64,000 bases of DNA from Pacificitalea manganoxidans (GCF_002504165.1 NZ_CP021404.1:2232001-2296000), one strand, 5' to 3'. Counted from the stretch's first letter, positions 24,651-35,406 are shown. Numbers and translations are program-made. Notes: generated by a model from the letters alone, not told the origin.

Positions 24651-27221
24651 TTAATAGAGCCCGCCCGAAGACAGCGAGCCGAAGCTGGCCTTGGGCGCGA
24701 TCTGCACCTTCTTGCCGGTCGAGGTGGTGACCGTTTTCGACGGCGCGCGCGAGGCTGGGGTGTTCAGGTCATCCTCGCCCGCGTTGAACATGGGCAGGTT
24801 GGTCCCCATCTGGAAGCCGCCATCAACCATGGCGCTGACGCCAAAGATCGGCTGTTCGCCATCGCGGAAGTATTCGGCGATCACGTTTTCGCCGCTGGCG
24901 CTGTCGCTCAGGCGATTGCCGGTGTGGCGGTCGATCTTAATGAAGTGGCCGCCCGGCGGCACGGCGAAGGGACCGCCGCCATATTTGGCGGTCGCCTTTT
25001 CCATGAACTGCTGGAACACCGGCCCGCACATGCCGCCGCCCGACGCGCCACGGCCCAAGGGGCGCGGACGGTCGTAGCCGATATAGCAGCCCGCCGCGAT
25101 GTTGGAGGTGAATCCAACAAACCACACGTCTTTGGCATCGTTGGTGGTGCCGGTCTTGCCCGCCACCGGGACGCTCAGGCCCACGGACCGGCGCGCGGTG
25201 CCGCGCTCCACCACGCCGACCATCATCGAGGTCAGCTGATAGGCGGTGATCGGGTCGATGACCTGTTCGCGGTTGGTGATGATGCGGGGACCACGGCCTT
25301 CGTCGAGGGAGGCCATCTTACATTCCGCGCAGCTGCGCTGATCATGGCGATAGATCGTGCGGCCCCAACGGTCCTGCACCCGGTCGACCAGCGTCGGCTC
25401 CACCCGCTCGCCGCCATTGGCGAACATGGAATAGGCCGCGACCATCTTGAAGATCGTGGTTTCCTGCGCGCCAAGCGCGTTGGACAGGAACGGGCTCATT
25501 TTGTCGTAGACACCAAAGCGTTCGGCATAGCCCGCGACCGTGTTCATGCCCACTTCCTGCGCAAGCCGGATGGTCATCAGGTTCCGCGACTGTTCGATGC
25601 CGGTGCGCAGCGGCGTCGGCCCGTAGAAGCGGTTGGAATAGTTCTGCGGGCGCCACACGCCCTGCGGAGTGTCCACCTCGATCGGGGCGTCCACGACGAT
25701 GGTCGCCGGGGTGTAGCCGGAATCGAGCGCGGCGGCGTAGACGAACGGCTTAAACGAAGAGCCGGGCTGACGCGTCGCCTGCGTGGCGCGGTTGAACACC
25801 GAATGCTGGTAGGAGAAGCCGCCCTGCATCGCCAGAACCCGGCCGTTGTTCACGTCCATCGCCATGAACGCGCCTTCGACCTCGGGCACCTGCCGCAGCG
25901 TCCAGCGGATAAACGAGCCGTCGCTGTCCGACGTCATCCGGCGCACCAGCACGACATCGCCCTGATCGACCAGATCGCCAGCGACATTGGCGCGCGACGA
26001 CAGCGAGCCGTCCTTGTTGCGTTTGCGCGCCCAATCGACATCCTCGGCGGGGACCCAATGGCCGCCTTCGACCTCCTCCACATCCTCGATGCCGATGCGG
26101 GCGTCGCGTTCGCCCACTTCCAGCACCACGGCGGGGAACCAGCCTTCGATATCGCGGCTGACATCGACGGAGGCGAGCGCGGCGCGCCAGCTGTCCTCAT
26201 CCCCCAGTTGGGCGGGATCGATGGTCAGGCCGGTGCCGCGCCAGATGCCCAGACCACGGTCGTATTTTTCCAGCCCGGCGCGCAGGGCCTTGGCGGCCTC
26301 GATCTGCATCTCGGGGTCGACGGTGGCGCGGATGGTCAGACCACCGCCAAAGAATTCCTCTTCGCCAAAATCGCTCGACAACTGGCGGCGGATTTCGTCG
26401 GTGAAGTAGTTGCGCGGCGGCAGGGAGCGTTTGAAATCTTCGAAATCGCCATTCTGGACCGAGCGCAGCGGCTCATCGCGCTCTTTCTCGTAGACCGCCT
26501 TGGTTAGGTAGCCGTTCTGATACATCTCGCGCAGAACGTAGTTCCGGCGATCCAGCGCCCGTTCGCGTTCGCGCACGGGGTGGTAGGTCGAGGGCGCCTT
26601 GGGCAGGGTCGCCAGATAGGCGGCCTCGTGCGGCTCCAACTGCGACAGGGTTTTGTTGAAATAGGTCTGCGCGGCGGCAGCGACGCCAAAGCTGTTCTGC
26701 CCGAGGAAGATCTCGTTCATATAAAGTTCGAGGATCTTATCCTTGCTCAGCGCCTGTTCGACACGGGCGGCGAGGATGATTTCCTTGATCTTACGCTCGA
26801 TCTTGCGGTCGCCGGACAGAAGGAAGTTCTTCATCACCTGCTGGGTGATCGTCGATGCGCCCCGCAGACGCCCGCCCTGTGCGGCATCCATTGCGGCCTT
26901 CATGATGCCCATCGGGTCATAGCCTGCATGGGTGTAGAAGTTTTTATCCTCGGCGGAGATGAACGCCTGCTTCACCAGATCGGGGATTTCATCGGCAGAG
27001 GCGTAGAGACGCCGCTCGCGCGCGAATTCGTCGATGATCTTACCCTCGCCGGAAAACACCCGGCTGATCGTCGGCGGTGTGTATTGCGCCAGCTGTTCAT
27101 GATTGGGCAGATCGCGCCCATACATCCAAAACACTGCCCCGATGAGCAATGCCACGGACAGCAGCCCCGTCGTCACGAGGGTGAAGATACCGCCCAAAAT
27201 GCCGGTGATGAATCTGATCAC
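24651..27221 (-). CDS. mrcA: Class A penicillin-binding protein 1A
   Basis: A bifunctional peptidoglycan synthase anchored in the inner membrane. In 856 aa: a membrane helix (about 5-33), the GT51 glycosyltransferase with catalytic Glu in SAEDKNFYTHAG and GGRLRGASTITQQVMKN, an inserted OB-like region (about 310-430), and the transpeptidase with the SxxK motif in PGSSFKPF, SRN and KTGTT. The start is a GTG at 27221 with AAGGGGA upstream; homology-like sequence begins at VIRFITG. It is transcribed downstream of the amidase gene after about 250 bp. Confidence 0.96.
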   Translation of the reverse strand: MIRFITGILGGIFTLVTTGLLSVALLIGAVFWMYGRDLPNHEQLAQYTPPTISRVFSGEGKIIDEFARERRLYASADEIPDLVKQAFISAEDKNFYTHAGYDPMGIMKAAMDAAQGGRLRGASTITQQVMKNFLLSGDRKIERKIKEIILAARVEQALSKDKILELYMNEIFLGQNSFGVAAAAQTYFNKTLSQLEPHEAAYLATLPKAPSTYHPVRERERALDRRNYVLREMYQNGYLTKAVYEKERDEPLRSVQNGDFEDFKRSLPPRNYFTDEIRRQLSSDFGEEEFFGGGLTIRATVDPEMQIEAAKALRAGLEKYDRGLGIWRGTGLTIDPAQLGDEDSWRAALASVDVSRDIEGWFPAVVLEVGERDARIGIEDVEEVEGGHWVPAEDVDWARKRNKDGSLSSRANVAGDLVDQGDVVLVRRMTSDSDGSFIRWTLRQVPEVEGAFMAMDVNNGRVLAMQGGFSYQHSVFNRATQATRQPGSSFKPFVYAAALDSGYTPATIVVDAPIEVDTPQGVWRPQNYSNRFYGPTPLRTGIEQSRNLMTIRLAQEVGMNTVAGYAERFGVYDKMSPFLSNALGAQETTIFKMVAAYSMFANGGERVEPTLVDRVQDRWGRTIYRHDQRSCAECKMASLDEGRGPRIITNREQVIDPITAYQLTSMMVGVVERGTARRSVGLSVPVAGKTGTTNDAKDVWFVGFTSNIAAGCYIGYDRPRPLGRGASGGGMCGPVFQQFMEKATAKYGGGPFAVPPGGHFIKIDRHTGNRLSDSASGENVIAEYFRDGEQPIFGVSAMVDGGFQMGTNLPMFNAGEDDLNTPASRAPSKTVTTSTGKKVQIAPKASFGSLSSGGLY

Positions 27222-27470
27222 GAGTGTCCCCTTGGAAGTTCTGCTTCCTATACGCCAGCCGGGCGAACCGGTCAAAATTAACTGCCCCCCGATTCCGGGC
27301 TTGGCAGGCCTGCGCGATCACAACACCGTGGGGCTCAGCGGGTTCCCGCCACAACGCATATGTGATCGCCCGCGTCCTTGTCAGGGCCATATGACGGCGC
27401 GGAAGGCGGGGCGCGACGGCCCGCCCTGCCCGGTTTATTCTGCGGGATCAGCGGCCTGCCCCGTTCTGGA

Positions 27471-28796
27471 TCATCGCCGGATCAGCGCGGCACGCGCGGC
27501 ATCCTCGCGCCACCAGCTGCGAATGGCGGAGACCAGCCCAGCCTGCGCCTTGGCCCGCCATTCAGTGCTTTGCAGCTTGGCCAATTCCGAGGGACTCGAC
27601 AAAAACCCGATCTCGATCAGGGCGCTTGGCACATCGGGGGATTTCAGCACGGAGAAGCCCGCGGCCTCCAACGGCGCCTTGTGCAATTGCACGCCGGCCT
27701 CCTCCAGCCCGTCGATCAGCGCTCTTGCCAGCGCTTCGGTGCGGGGGCGGGTTTCCACCTGCGCCATCGACATCAGCACTTCGGCGACCTCATCATCCTG
27801 ATGGCTCAGATCAACACCGGCAAGCAGGTCTTCGCGGTCGTGGCGTTCGGCCAGTTGCGCGGTGGCGCGCGACGTCGCTTCGTCCGAGATGGTGTAGACC
27901 TGCGCGCCCGTGGCGATGCCCTCGGCGATGGCATCGGCGTGGATCGACAGGAACAGATCGGCCCCGGCCCGGCGCGCCAGCGCGATGCGGGTTTCCAGCG
28001 GCACGAAGCTGTCATCCGAGCGCGTCAGCACCGCCTCGACCGTGCCGCTGCGGCGAAGCTGGTCCTGCAATTCGCGCGCGAACCGCAACACCAGATCGGC
28101 CTCCGTCACGCCATCGCGGATCGCGCCGGGGTCCAGCCCGCCATGGCCGGGATCGATGACCACCACGAAACGCCCGTCATGGCGCGGATCGGTGGGCTGG
28201 CCTTCGGGACGGGGCAGCGGGCGCAGCGCCTTGCCGCCATCGCCGAACGTGGCCGAGGGGCGCGGCCCTGCCGTGGCGGCGAAGTCATCCGCATCGACCG
28301 GGCGCAAGGCGAGATCGAGCCGCGCGGAGCCATCGCCCGTGTCGGTGCGCATCCCGGCCCGATCCACGCCGTAAGGGCCGGTCAGGAGCAGCACCATGCG
28401 GGACCAGCCCTCGCGCACCGGACCGGCGCGCACGCCGGAGATCTGCGACAGCGCCAGCAGTGCGTCGGCCTCCCCCAACCGGGTGAAGTCGACCTCAGCG
28501 AAATCCAGCACCAGACGCGGCGGATCGGTCAGCGTATGCACCCGCCACGGCACCGGCTGCGACAGGCCCAATGTCAGATCGACGCCGCCTGCCACTGCGC
28601 GGGCACGGGTTGCGCCCTCGACCACCTGCGCCAAGGCGGTGAAGCGGCTTTCCGGCGGCGCGGCGGCGGGTGCGGCGGGTGCTGTTTCGGGGGCCGCAGG
28701 GGATGTGGCCTGTGCGACAGCCCCCACAGGGGCATTGAGCGCCGCGGCCAGCAGCAGCGCAGGGGTCAACAGGCGTCGGGGGAACAGTGCTGTCAT
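27471..28796 (-). CDS. amiC: N-acetylmuramoyl-L-alanine amidase with AMIN domain
   Basis: It cleaves stem peptides from glycan strands in the periplasm, helping daughter-cell separation. The 441-aa precursor has a signal peptide (to about residue 30, ending GAVAQA), an Ala/Pro linker, an AMIN localisation domain (about 60-170) and an Amidase_3 domain with zinc ligands in VVVIDPGHGGLDPGA, an acidic ligand in VTEADLVLRFARE and SIHADA, and the final EIGFLSS. The ATG at 28796 has GGAGAGG upstream. The neighbour mrcA is also a cell-wall gene. Confidence 0.93.
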   Translation of the reverse strand: MTALFPRRLLTPALLLAAALNAPVGAVAQATSPAAPETAPAAPAAAPPESRFTALAQVVEGATRARAVAGGVDLTLGLSQPVPWRVHTLTDPPRLVLDFAEVDFTRLGEADALLALSQISGVRAGPVREGWSRMVLLLTGPYGVDRAGMRTDTGDGSARLDLALRPVDADDFAATAGPRPSATFGDGGKALRPLPRPEGQPTDPRHDGRFVVVIDPGHGGLDPGAIRDGVTEADLVLRFARELQDQLRRSGTVEAVLTRSDDSFVPLETRIALARRAGADLFLSIHADAIAEGIATGAQVYTISDEATSRATAQLAERHDREDLLAGVDLSHQDDEVAEVLMSMAQVETRPRTEALARALIDGLEEAGVQLHKAPLEAAGFSVLKSPDVPSALIEIGFLSSPSELAKLQSTEWRAKAQAGLVSAIRSWWREDAARAALIRR

Positions 28797-28881
28797 CGGC
28801 CTCTCCGTCGGCGCGATCATTGCGGTCGCCGCGCCTTTGCTTCAGGCGCAGACTAGCGGATCGGAGAGGCTGTGGGAATGC

Positions 28882-30024
28882 TCAGCGCCGCGCCATGAAC
28901 CTGCGCAGACGTTCCAACCCTTCGGCGATGCGCGGGGTCGAGGTGGCGTAGGAGAACCGAAGCGTGCGTGCGCCCCGATTGGGATCGAAATCGAGCCCCG
29001 GTGTGACCGCCACCCCCGCCTGTGCCAGCACCTCCTGCGCGAAGGTCAGGCTGTCATCGGTCAGGTCCGAGATATCGGCATAGACGTAAAACGCCCCGTC
29101 AGGCGGCGCGATGCGGGTGAACCCCGCCTGCGGCAGCCCGTCCAGCATCAGGCGGCGGTTTTCGGTATAGACCGCCAGATTGGCCTGCAATTCGGCGTCA
29201 CAGTCCATCGCCGCCAGCGCCGCGAGTTGGCTCGCATGGCTGGGACAGATGAACAGGTTCTGCGCCAGCCGTTCATAGGCGCGGATTTCGGTCTCTGGCA
29301 CCACCATCCAGCCAATGCGCCAGCCGGTCATCGAGAAGTATTTGGAGAATGAATTGATGACCACGATGTCGTCGGAGATTTCCAGCGCCGAGACCGCGCG
29401 CCCCTCGTATTGGATGCCGTGATAGATCTCGTCCGACACGAAAGCCGTGCCATTGGCGGCGCAGGCCTCGATCAGCGCGGCGAGCGCGGCGCGGTCCAGC
29501 ATCGTGCCCGAGGGATTGCCCGGAGACGCCACGATCAGCCCGGCGAGATCGGCGGGCAGATCCTCCGGCACCGGTTGCAGACGATGCGCCATGCGGCTTT
29601 CGATGCCCACGGGCTCAAGGCTCAGCGCCTTCAGGATCTGGCGATAAGACGGGTAGCCGGGCAGGCCCAGCCCGACGCGGTCGCCCGCCTCGAACAGCCG
29701 GGTGAAGGCCAGCAGAAACGCCCCGGACGAGCCGGGCGTGACGATGACACGGTCGGGGTTCAGATCGATGCCATACCAATCGCGATAAAGCCGCGCGATC
29801 CGGGCACGCAGCGCGGGCAGGCCCAACGCCACGGTATAGCCCATCGCCGCGCCGCCCTGCATCGCCTCGGCCAGCGCCGCGCGGGCCCCGGCGGGCGCAG
29901 GCGTGCCGGGCTGGCCCACCTCCATATGGACGATGTCGCGGCCTGCTGCTTCGGCGACGCGCGCCTGCTCCATCACATCCATCACGATGAAGGGATCGAC
30001 TTCACTTCGCCTTGAACTCCGCAT
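28882..30024 (-). CDS. PLP-dependent class I/II aminotransferase
   Basis: A fold type I aminotransferase of 380 aa. PLP-binding features are the N-P pair in ASPGNPSGTM, SDEIYHGIQYEG and the Schiff-base lysine in SFSKYFSMTGWRIGW, with the C-terminal arginine in RTLRFSYATS. These suit an aspartate- or alanine-type aminotransferase; the substrate cannot be told by eye. The ATG at 30024 follows GGAGAG; an upstream frame to 30081 is less likely. The gene is divergent from the DsbA-like gene and 85 bp upstream of the amidase, perhaps cotranscribed with it. Confidence 0.9.
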   Translation of the reverse strand: MRSSRRSEVDPFIVMDVMEQARVAEAAGRDIVHMEVGQPGTPAPAGARAALAEAMQGGAAMGYTVALGLPALRARIARLYRDWYGIDLNPDRVIVTPGSSGAFLLAFTRLFEAGDRVGLGLPGYPSYRQILKALSLEPVGIESRMAHRLQPVPEDLPADLAGLIVASPGNPSGTMLDRAALAALIEACAANGTAFVSDEIYHGIQYEGRAVSALEISDDIVVINSFSKYFSMTGWRIGWMVVPETEIRAYERLAQNLFICPSHASQLAALAAMDCDAELQANLAVYTENRRLMLDGLPQAGFTRIAPPDGAFYVYADISDLTDDSLTFAQEVLAQAGVAVTPGLDFDPNRGARTLRFSYATSTPRIAEGLERLRRFMARR

Positions 30025-30146
30025 CCGGCTCTCCGTAGACTGGGGTGGAGGCGTTGTTTCAACCGCAGCGCAGGACGTCAATGGCCGGACGCCCGCGCAT
30101 TCGAGGATAGCGCCACGGCATGCCGGCCCCGCTCGAAGGGTTATTC

Positions 30147-30911
30147 ATGCGTATTCTCCCGCTCGCCGCTTCCGCTGTCGCGCTTGGTCTGGCCTTTGCG
30201 CCGCTCGCCCATGCGCAGGAGTTCGATCCGGCCGCGATGACCGACGACCAGCGCGCCGCCTTCCGCGACGAAGTGCGCGCCTACCTTCTCGACAATCCCG
30301 AAGTGCTGATGGAAGCGATCGGCGTGCTGGAGCAGCGTCAGGCAGAGGCCCAGACCATGGGCGATGCGCAGATGATCCAGACCAACGAGGACGCCATTTT
30401 CAACGACCCGATGAGCTATGTCGGCGGCAATCCCGATGGCGACATCACCATCGTCGAATTCATGGATTACCGGTGCAGCTACTGTCGCAAGGCCTTCCCC
30501 GAGGTTGAGGAACTGATCGCCAGCGACGGCAACATCCGCTTTATCGTCAAGGAATTCCCGATCTTGGGCGAAGAGTCGGTGCTGGCGTCGCGCTTTGGCA
30601 TTGCCGTGCTCGATGTGGCCGGGAGCGAGGCCTATAAATCCGTGCATGACGCCATGATGCAGATGCGCGGCAGCTACACCGATGCGTCGCTGCGCGCGCT
30701 CGCCGAGGAGGCCGGGATCGATGACGTGGATGCGGTGATGGAGGCGATGAACAGCGACGCGGTGACTGCCACGATCGAGGCCAATCACGAACTGGCTCAG
30801 CGGCTTCAGATCACCGGCACGCCGACTTTTGTCATGTCCGACCAGATGCTGCGCGGCTACGTCCCGCTGGACGCCATGCAGCAGATCGTGGAAGCTGCAC
30901 GCGAAGGGTGA
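30147..30911 (+). CDS. Periplasmic DsbA-family thioredoxin-fold protein
   Basis: The 254-aa precursor has a signal peptide ending LAHAQE, a helical segment with DNPEVLMEAIGVLEQRQ (about 50-70) typical of this subgroup, and a DsbA-like domain with active site CSYC in MDYRCSYCRKAF near residue 110 and the cis-proline in TGTPTFVM near 227. Such proteins exchange disulphides in the periplasm. GAAGGG precedes the ATG at 30147. A strong terminator follows, so the gene is probably a single-gene transcript. Confidence 0.9.
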   Translation: MRILPLAASAVALGLAFAPLAHAQEFDPAAMTDDQRAAFRDEVRAYLLDNPEVLMEAIGVLEQRQAEAQTMGDAQMIQTNEDAIFNDPMSYVGGNPDGDITIVEFMDYRCSYCRKAFPEVEELIASDGNIRFIVKEFPILGEESVLASRFGIAVLDVAGSEAYKSVHDAMMQMRGSYTDASLRALAEEAGIDDVDAVMEAMNSDAVTATIEANHELAQRLQITGTPTFVMSDQMLRGYVPLDAMQQIVEAAREG

Positions 30912-30942
30912 GCTTCGCCAGGTAAGCCACTGACTTCATGAG

Positions 30943-30972
30943 AAAGCCCGGCGGGATGCGCCGGGCTTTTTC
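30943..30972 (+). terminator. Rho-independent terminator after the DsbA-like gene
   Basis: AAAGCCCGGC pairs with GCCGGGCTTT around loop GGGATGC, followed by TTTCTTTGG. Canonical form. The next about 210 bases to ispG hold nothing I can recognise. Confidence 0.9.
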
Positions 30973-31187
30973 TTTGGGTTGAGCGGCTTTCCGATGCGTC
31001 GGAATCGCTTTAACAGGTGACAGAACTGCGCGCGATGACCGCCGGTCCGAGGGCTATCGCGGGGCGGGCGCGGCGGGTGGATGGGCCTGCCCCGAGGCCG
31101 TCATCAGGACGCAAAGCAGCCGCCCGCGTGTCCTGCGGTATCGGTCTGAGGCTTTGATCGGCGCAGGCCCGCGGCCCCCATCGCGCC

Positions 31188-32324
31188 TTATTCGGCGGCG
31201 GTGGCCTGTGCGGCGGCTTCGGCGGCGTCCAGTTCGGCGGCTTTCTTTTCGACCTGCTCGACGATGTGGTCGATCATTTGCTCGTTGGACATCCGGTGGC
31301 TTTGCTTGCCGGCCAGATACACCATGCCGTTGCCCGCGCCGCCGCCGGTAAAGCCGACATCGGTCATCAGCGCCTCGCCCGGGCCGTTCACCACACATCC
31401 GATGATCGACAGGCTCATCGGGGTTTTGATGTGCTCCAACCGCTGTTCCAGCGCCTCGACCGTCTTGATGACGTCAAAGCCTTGGCGCGCGCAGGAGGGG
31501 CAGGAGATGATGTTGACGCCGCGATGGCGCAGACCCAGCGATTTCAGGATCTCGTAGCCGACCTTGACCTCTTCGACCGGATCGGCGGACAGGCTGACGC
31601 GCAGCGTATCGCCGATCCCCATCCAGAGCAGGTTGCCAAGGCCAATCGCGGATTTGATCGTGCCGGAGGTCAGACCGCCCGCCTCGGTGATGCCCAGATG
31701 GATCGGCGCGTCGGTGGCCTCGGCGATACCCTGATAGGCGGCGGCGGAGAGAAACACGTCCGAGGCCTTTACGCTGATCTTGTAGTTCTGGAAATCGTTG
31801 TCTTCCAGAATGCGGATATGCTCCAGCCCGCTTTCGACCATCGCGTCGGGACACGGCTCGCCGTATTTTTCCAGCAGATGCCGCTCCAACGAGCCCGCGT
31901 TGACCCCGATGCGGATGGAACAGCCGTGGTCCTTGGCCGCGCGGATGACTTCGCGGACGCGGGTGGCGTCGCCGATATTGCCGGGATTGATGCGCAGACA
32001 GGCCGCGCCGCTTTCGGCGGCCTCGATCGCGCGTTTGTAGTGGAAATGGATGTCGGCCACGATGGGCACCGGGCTTTCGGCGCAGATTTCCTTTAGCGCG
32101 CGGGCGCTGGCCTCATCGGGGGCGGACACGCGGACGATATCGGCACCGGCCTCGGCGCAGCGCTGGACCTGTTCGATCGTGGCGCGCACATCTGTGGTCA
32201 GCGTGTTGGTCATTGTCTGCACGCTGATCGGCGCATCGCCCCCCACCGGGACGGAACCGACATGGATCTGGCGGCTCTTGCGGCGGTAGATGTTCTTCCA
32301 CGGGCGGACGTGATTGAGCGACAT
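31188..32324 (-). CDS. ispG: 4-hydroxy-3-methylbut-2-enyl diphosphate synthase
   Basis: IspG makes HMBPP in the MEP isoprenoid pathway using a 4Fe-4S cluster. The 378-aa protein starts [20 protein letters not shown] and has [32 protein letters not shown] and the cluster cysteines in [11 protein letters not shown] and [10 protein letters not shown], with the ligand Glu in the latter. Length is that of the short bacterial form without an insert. AGGGGA precedes the ATG. It follows the RodZ-like gene on the same strand after 189 bp. Confidence 0.97.
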   Translation of the reverse strand: MSLNHVRPWKNIYRRKSRQIHVGSVPVGGDAPISVQTMTNTLTTDVRATIEQVQRCAEAGADIVRVSAPDEASARALKEICAESPVPIVADIHFHYKRAIEAAESGAACLRINPGNIGDATRVREVIRAAKDHGCSIRIGVNAGSLERHLLEKYGEPCPDAMVESGLEHIRILEDNDFQNYKISVKASDVFLSAAAYQGIAEATDAPIHLGITEAGGLTSGTIKSAIGLGNLLWMGIGDTLRVSLSADPVEEVKVGYEILKSLGLRHRGVNIISCPSCARQGFDVIKTVEALEQRLEHIKTPMSLSIIGCVVNGPGEALMTDVGFTGGGAGNGMVYLAGKQSHRMSNEQMIDHIVEQVEKKAAELDAAEAAAQATAAE

Positions 32325-32513
32325 GAATGTCCCCTGATGGCCTGGGGTGAACGGCCCGGCGCAGGGCGCGGGCCGGTAAGATCCCCTCAGAGATAGGCCG
32401 GAGCCGCGCCGGGCGCAACGCCCTGCCCCGGATCAGGGCAACTGACGGCGCGGATCATCATCAAACTGTCATGAGGGCGCGGGTTTCGGGGACGCGCGCC
32501 CTGCCCGCCCCGG

Positions 32514-33809
32514 TCAGTCGGTCGCGGTGGCGGCCTGTCCCGGGATCGGCTGCGCGGCCAGTTCGGCCACGATCACCGCCGCGCGGCCCGCATCCGGGTC
32601 GGCGGTCAAATCCGCGACCTGAAAACTGCCGGTCAGATCCGCCGAGCTGAGCTGCACCCCGTCAATCACCGCGCCGTTGCCGCCAGCGGGACCGTAGGTT
32701 TCGCCGTTGACCGCGAAATAAAGCGCCCCGGCCGCGCCCGTGCGCAGGATCGGCGGCTCTTCGGTCTGGGGGACGACATAGGTGTCGCCGGGGTTGAGGG
32801 TCTTCTCGAACAGGATCGAGCCATCGGAGGCGCGGACCCGCACCCAAGCCGGGCGCACGGCGACCAAGACGACCTCGGGCGCGTTTTCCGCCGTGACGCG
32901 GGGCGCATTCGCCTGCGCCACTGCGACGGCCTCATCCGTGTCGGTCGTGCCGGTCGCGCCGACAGCGGGCGGGGTCAGATCGCCTGCGCGGGCCAGCGAC
33001 AGGCCACTGCCGCTCAGCCCGCTGCGATCGCGGGCCAAGCCAGCCAATGCGCCGGTCCGCCCCGGATCGACCGCCGAGATCGGCCCATCCCGCGCCACCA
33101 TCACCGGAACGTCGAGGGCTTCGGGGCGGTAAAGCCGATCCAGAGAATCCGGCGCGCCGGTGGAGACGCCCGCGAATTCCGGCATGTCGGTGTCGGCATC
33201 GGGCGCGGCGGTGGTGCCGCCCAGATCCGCCGTCACACCGGGGGCCTGATCGATGGGAGATACCTGAACCTGCTGGATCTGCTGAAGCACGGCCCAGCCG
33301 CCATACCCGATCACCGCCAGAAGCGAGAGCAGCACAAGCGACGAGCCGATCGCGCCGGGTTCGATGGCGGCGAAGGGGCTCGATTTGCGGGGCGCAAAGG
33401 AAATCGCGGGCTCCACAAAGGGGTCGCGTCCTTCCTTGCGGGGTTTTTGCCCGATCTGGGTCTGGCGGGGATTGGGCTGCTTATCCAACCCGCTGACCGT
33501 CGTAAAATCGGCCTCGCGGCAGAAGGTCGCGAAGGCCCATTCCGGGTCGAGTTCGAGATAGCGCGCATAGGAGCGGACGTAGCCGGCGATGAAGCCAGGC
33601 GTCTCAAAGGCGGTCGGATCGGTGTTTTCGATGGCGGCGATATAGGTCGCCTTGATCTTCAGCTCGCGCTGCACATCCAACAGGGATTTGCCGAGCGTCG
33701 CCCGCTCGCCGCGCATGATGTCGCCCAACCGAAGATCGAAATCGTCGAATCCCCTGGTGAGCGGCGCATCTGCACCGGCGTCCTTGGGCGGATTGCGCCG
33801 CCCAATCAT
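32514..33809 (-). CDS. RodZ-like helix-turn-helix membrane protein (DUF4115)
   Basis: A 431-aa protein with a cytoplasmic Xre/RodZ-type HTH (about 27-95: LGDIMRGERATLGKSLLDVQ, YIAAIENTDPTAFETPGFIAGYVRSYARYL), a basic linker, one transmembrane helix near 155-178 and a periplasmic part ending in a DUF4115-like domain (VRPAWVRVRASDGSILFEKTL...ILRTGAAGALYFAVNGETYGP). RodZ links MreB to the elongation machinery. The long Ala/Asp/Pro-rich stretch between is probably disordered. Its place between hemA and ispG on one strand suggests shared transcription with ispG. Confidence 0.85.
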   Translation of the reverse strand: MIGRRNPPKDAGADAPLTRGFDDFDLRLGDIMRGERATLGKSLLDVQRELKIKATYIAAIENTDPTAFETPGFIAGYVRSYARYLELDPEWAFATFCREADFTTVSGLDKQPNPRQTQIGQKPRKEGRDPFVEPAISFAPRKSSPFAAIEPGAIGSSLVLLSLLAVIGYGGWAVLQQIQQVQVSPIDQAPGVTADLGGTTAAPDADTDMPEFAGVSTGAPDSLDRLYRPEALDVPVMVARDGPISAVDPGRTGALAGLARDRSGLSGSGLSLARAGDLTPPAVGATGTTDTDEAVAVAQANAPRVTAENAPEVVLVAVRPAWVRVRASDGSILFEKTLNPGDTYVVPQTEEPPILRTGAAGALYFAVNGETYGPAGGNGAVIDGVQLSSADLTGSFQVADLTADPDAGRAAVIVAELAAQPIPGQAATATD

Positions 33810-33944
33810 CTGCCCTGCCTCTCGTATAGCACCCTAAGTCCCCGCAAAAGCCGGTTTGCCTCGAACATCCCGATTCGAGAATCCTTCCGGTCTATTGCAG
33901 AAACATTACCACGCGCTCAAGAAGCTGTGCACCCGCAGAAGGAG

Positions 33945-35225
33945 TCAGCCCACCATATCAGCGCGATTCAGCGCACATTGCGCCCAGAGATTGTCCATCG
34001 CGTTGACCAGCGCGTCGATCATTGAGCTATCGTGGACCGGCGACGGGGTAAACCTCAGCCGCTCCGTCCCACGGGGAACTGTCGGAAAATTGATGGGCTG
34101 CACATAGACGCCGTGATCGGCCAGCAGCCGGTCCGAGATCATTTTGCACTTCACCGGGTCGCCCACATGCACGGGCACAATGTGGCTGCCGTGGTCGATG
34201 ATGGGCAGGCCCAACCCCTTCAGCCGCAGCTTCAGCACGGCGGCGCGTTCCTGATGCAGATCGCGCAGGGATTGATCGTGCTTCAAATGAGCAACCGACG
34301 CCGCCGCCCCTGCTGCGATTGCGGGCGGCAGCGAGGTGGTGAAGATGAAGCCCGGCGCGTAGGAGCGGATCGCGTCGCACATGCGTGCGCTGGCCGCGAC
34401 ATAGCCACCAAAGACGCCATAGGCCTTGGCGAGCGTGCCGTTGATCAAGTCGATCCGGTGCATCAGCCCGTCACGCTCCGCCACGCCAGCACCGCGCGGG
34501 CCATACATGCCCACCGCGTGCACCTCGTCGATATAGGTCAGGGCGCCGAATTCATCGGCCAGATCGCAGATCGCCTCGATCGGGGCGAAATCGCCATCCA
34601 TCGAGTAGATCGATTCGAAGGCGATCAGCTTCGGCACATCGGCGGGGATGTCCTCCAGCAGGGCGCGCAGGTGGTCCAGATCGTTGTGGCGGAAGATCCG
34701 CTTGTCCCCGCCATTGCGGCGGATGCCTTCGATCATGCTGGCGTGGTTCAGGGCGTCCGACAGGATCACCAGACCGGGCAGCAGCTTCGGCAGGGTCGAA
34801 AGCGTGGCATCGTTGGCGATATAGGCCGAGGTAAAGACCAGCGCCGCCTCTTTGCCATGCAAATCGGCAAGCTCGGCTTCCAGCCGGTTATGATAGACCG
34901 TCGTGCCAGAGATGTTGCGCGTCCCGCCGGAGCCTGCGCCGGTGGCGGCAATTGCCTCCTCCATCGCTGCCAGAACGACCGGATGCTGGCCCATGCCCAG
35001 ATAGTCGTTGCCGCACCAGACGGTGATGTCCTGCTCGGTCCCGTCGGGGCGCCGCCAGACCGCATGGGGGAACTGCCCGTTGCGACGTTCGATATCGATG
35101 AAGGTCCGGTAGCGACCTTCCGCATGCAGGCGCGCAATGGCACCTTCGATCTGGTCATCGTAGCGGGTCTTGTCGTAGCGGGCCGCGTGCTGGCTGGCTT
35201 CGGTCACGTCTGTCTTTCCCTTCAT
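33945..35225 (-). CDS. hemA: 5-aminolevulinate synthase (C4 pathway)
   Basis: It condenses glycine and succinyl-CoA to 5-aminolevulinate, the first step of tetrapyrrole synthesis in alphaproteobacteria. The 426-aa protein shows [57 protein letters not shown] and the PLP lysine in [13 protein letters not shown]. The C-terminus [18 protein letters not shown] is nearly identical to Rhodobacter HemA as I remember it. The start at 35225 follows AGGGA; a longer open frame to 35366 is not family-like. An FNR-like site lies about 170 bp upstream. Confidence 0.97.
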   Translation of the reverse strand: MKGKTDVTEASQHAARYDKTRYDDQIEGAIARLHAEGRYRTFIDIERRNGQFPHAVWRRPDGTEQDITVWCGNDYLGMGQHPVVLAAMEEAIAATGAGSGGTRNISGTTVYHNRLEAELADLHGKEAALVFTSAYIANDATLSTLPKLLPGLVILSDALNHASMIEGIRRNGGDKRIFRHNDLDHLRALLEDIPADVPKLIAFESIYSMDGDFAPIEAICDLADEFGALTYIDEVHAVGMYGPRGAGVAERDGLMHRIDLINGTLAKAYGVFGGYVAASARMCDAIRSYAPGFIFTTSLPPAIAAGAAASVAHLKHDQSLRDLHQERAAVLKLRLKGLGLPIIDHGSHIVPVHVGDPVKCKMISDRLLADHGVYVQPINFPTVPRGTERLRFTPSPVHDSSMIDALVNAMDNLWAQCALNRADMVG

Positions 35226-35392
35226 GGTCTGATCCCTGCCTACTGCCCCGCGCCCTGTCCGGGCTTTCGAGGGGCCCCGCCGCGCCATGCGCACCGGATT
35301 TGGCAAGGATCGCTCCTGCGGCGAGCGAATATTTAACGTCTGCCCTGCGGGGGGCACAGGCGCCAAATTGCCGCGATAGCACCGAGATTACC

Positions 35393-35406
35393 TTGATCTG
35401 CCTCAA
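35393..35406. promoter_or_regulatory. FNR/FnrL-like site upstream of hemA
   Basis: TTGATCTGCCTCAA matches the FNR consensus TTGATN4ATCAA at 9 of 10 positions. It lies between hemA and the exported protein upstream. In Rhodobacter, hemA is known to be controlled by oxygen through FnrL, which makes the site plausible. The mismatch is in the right half. Confidence 0.45.
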
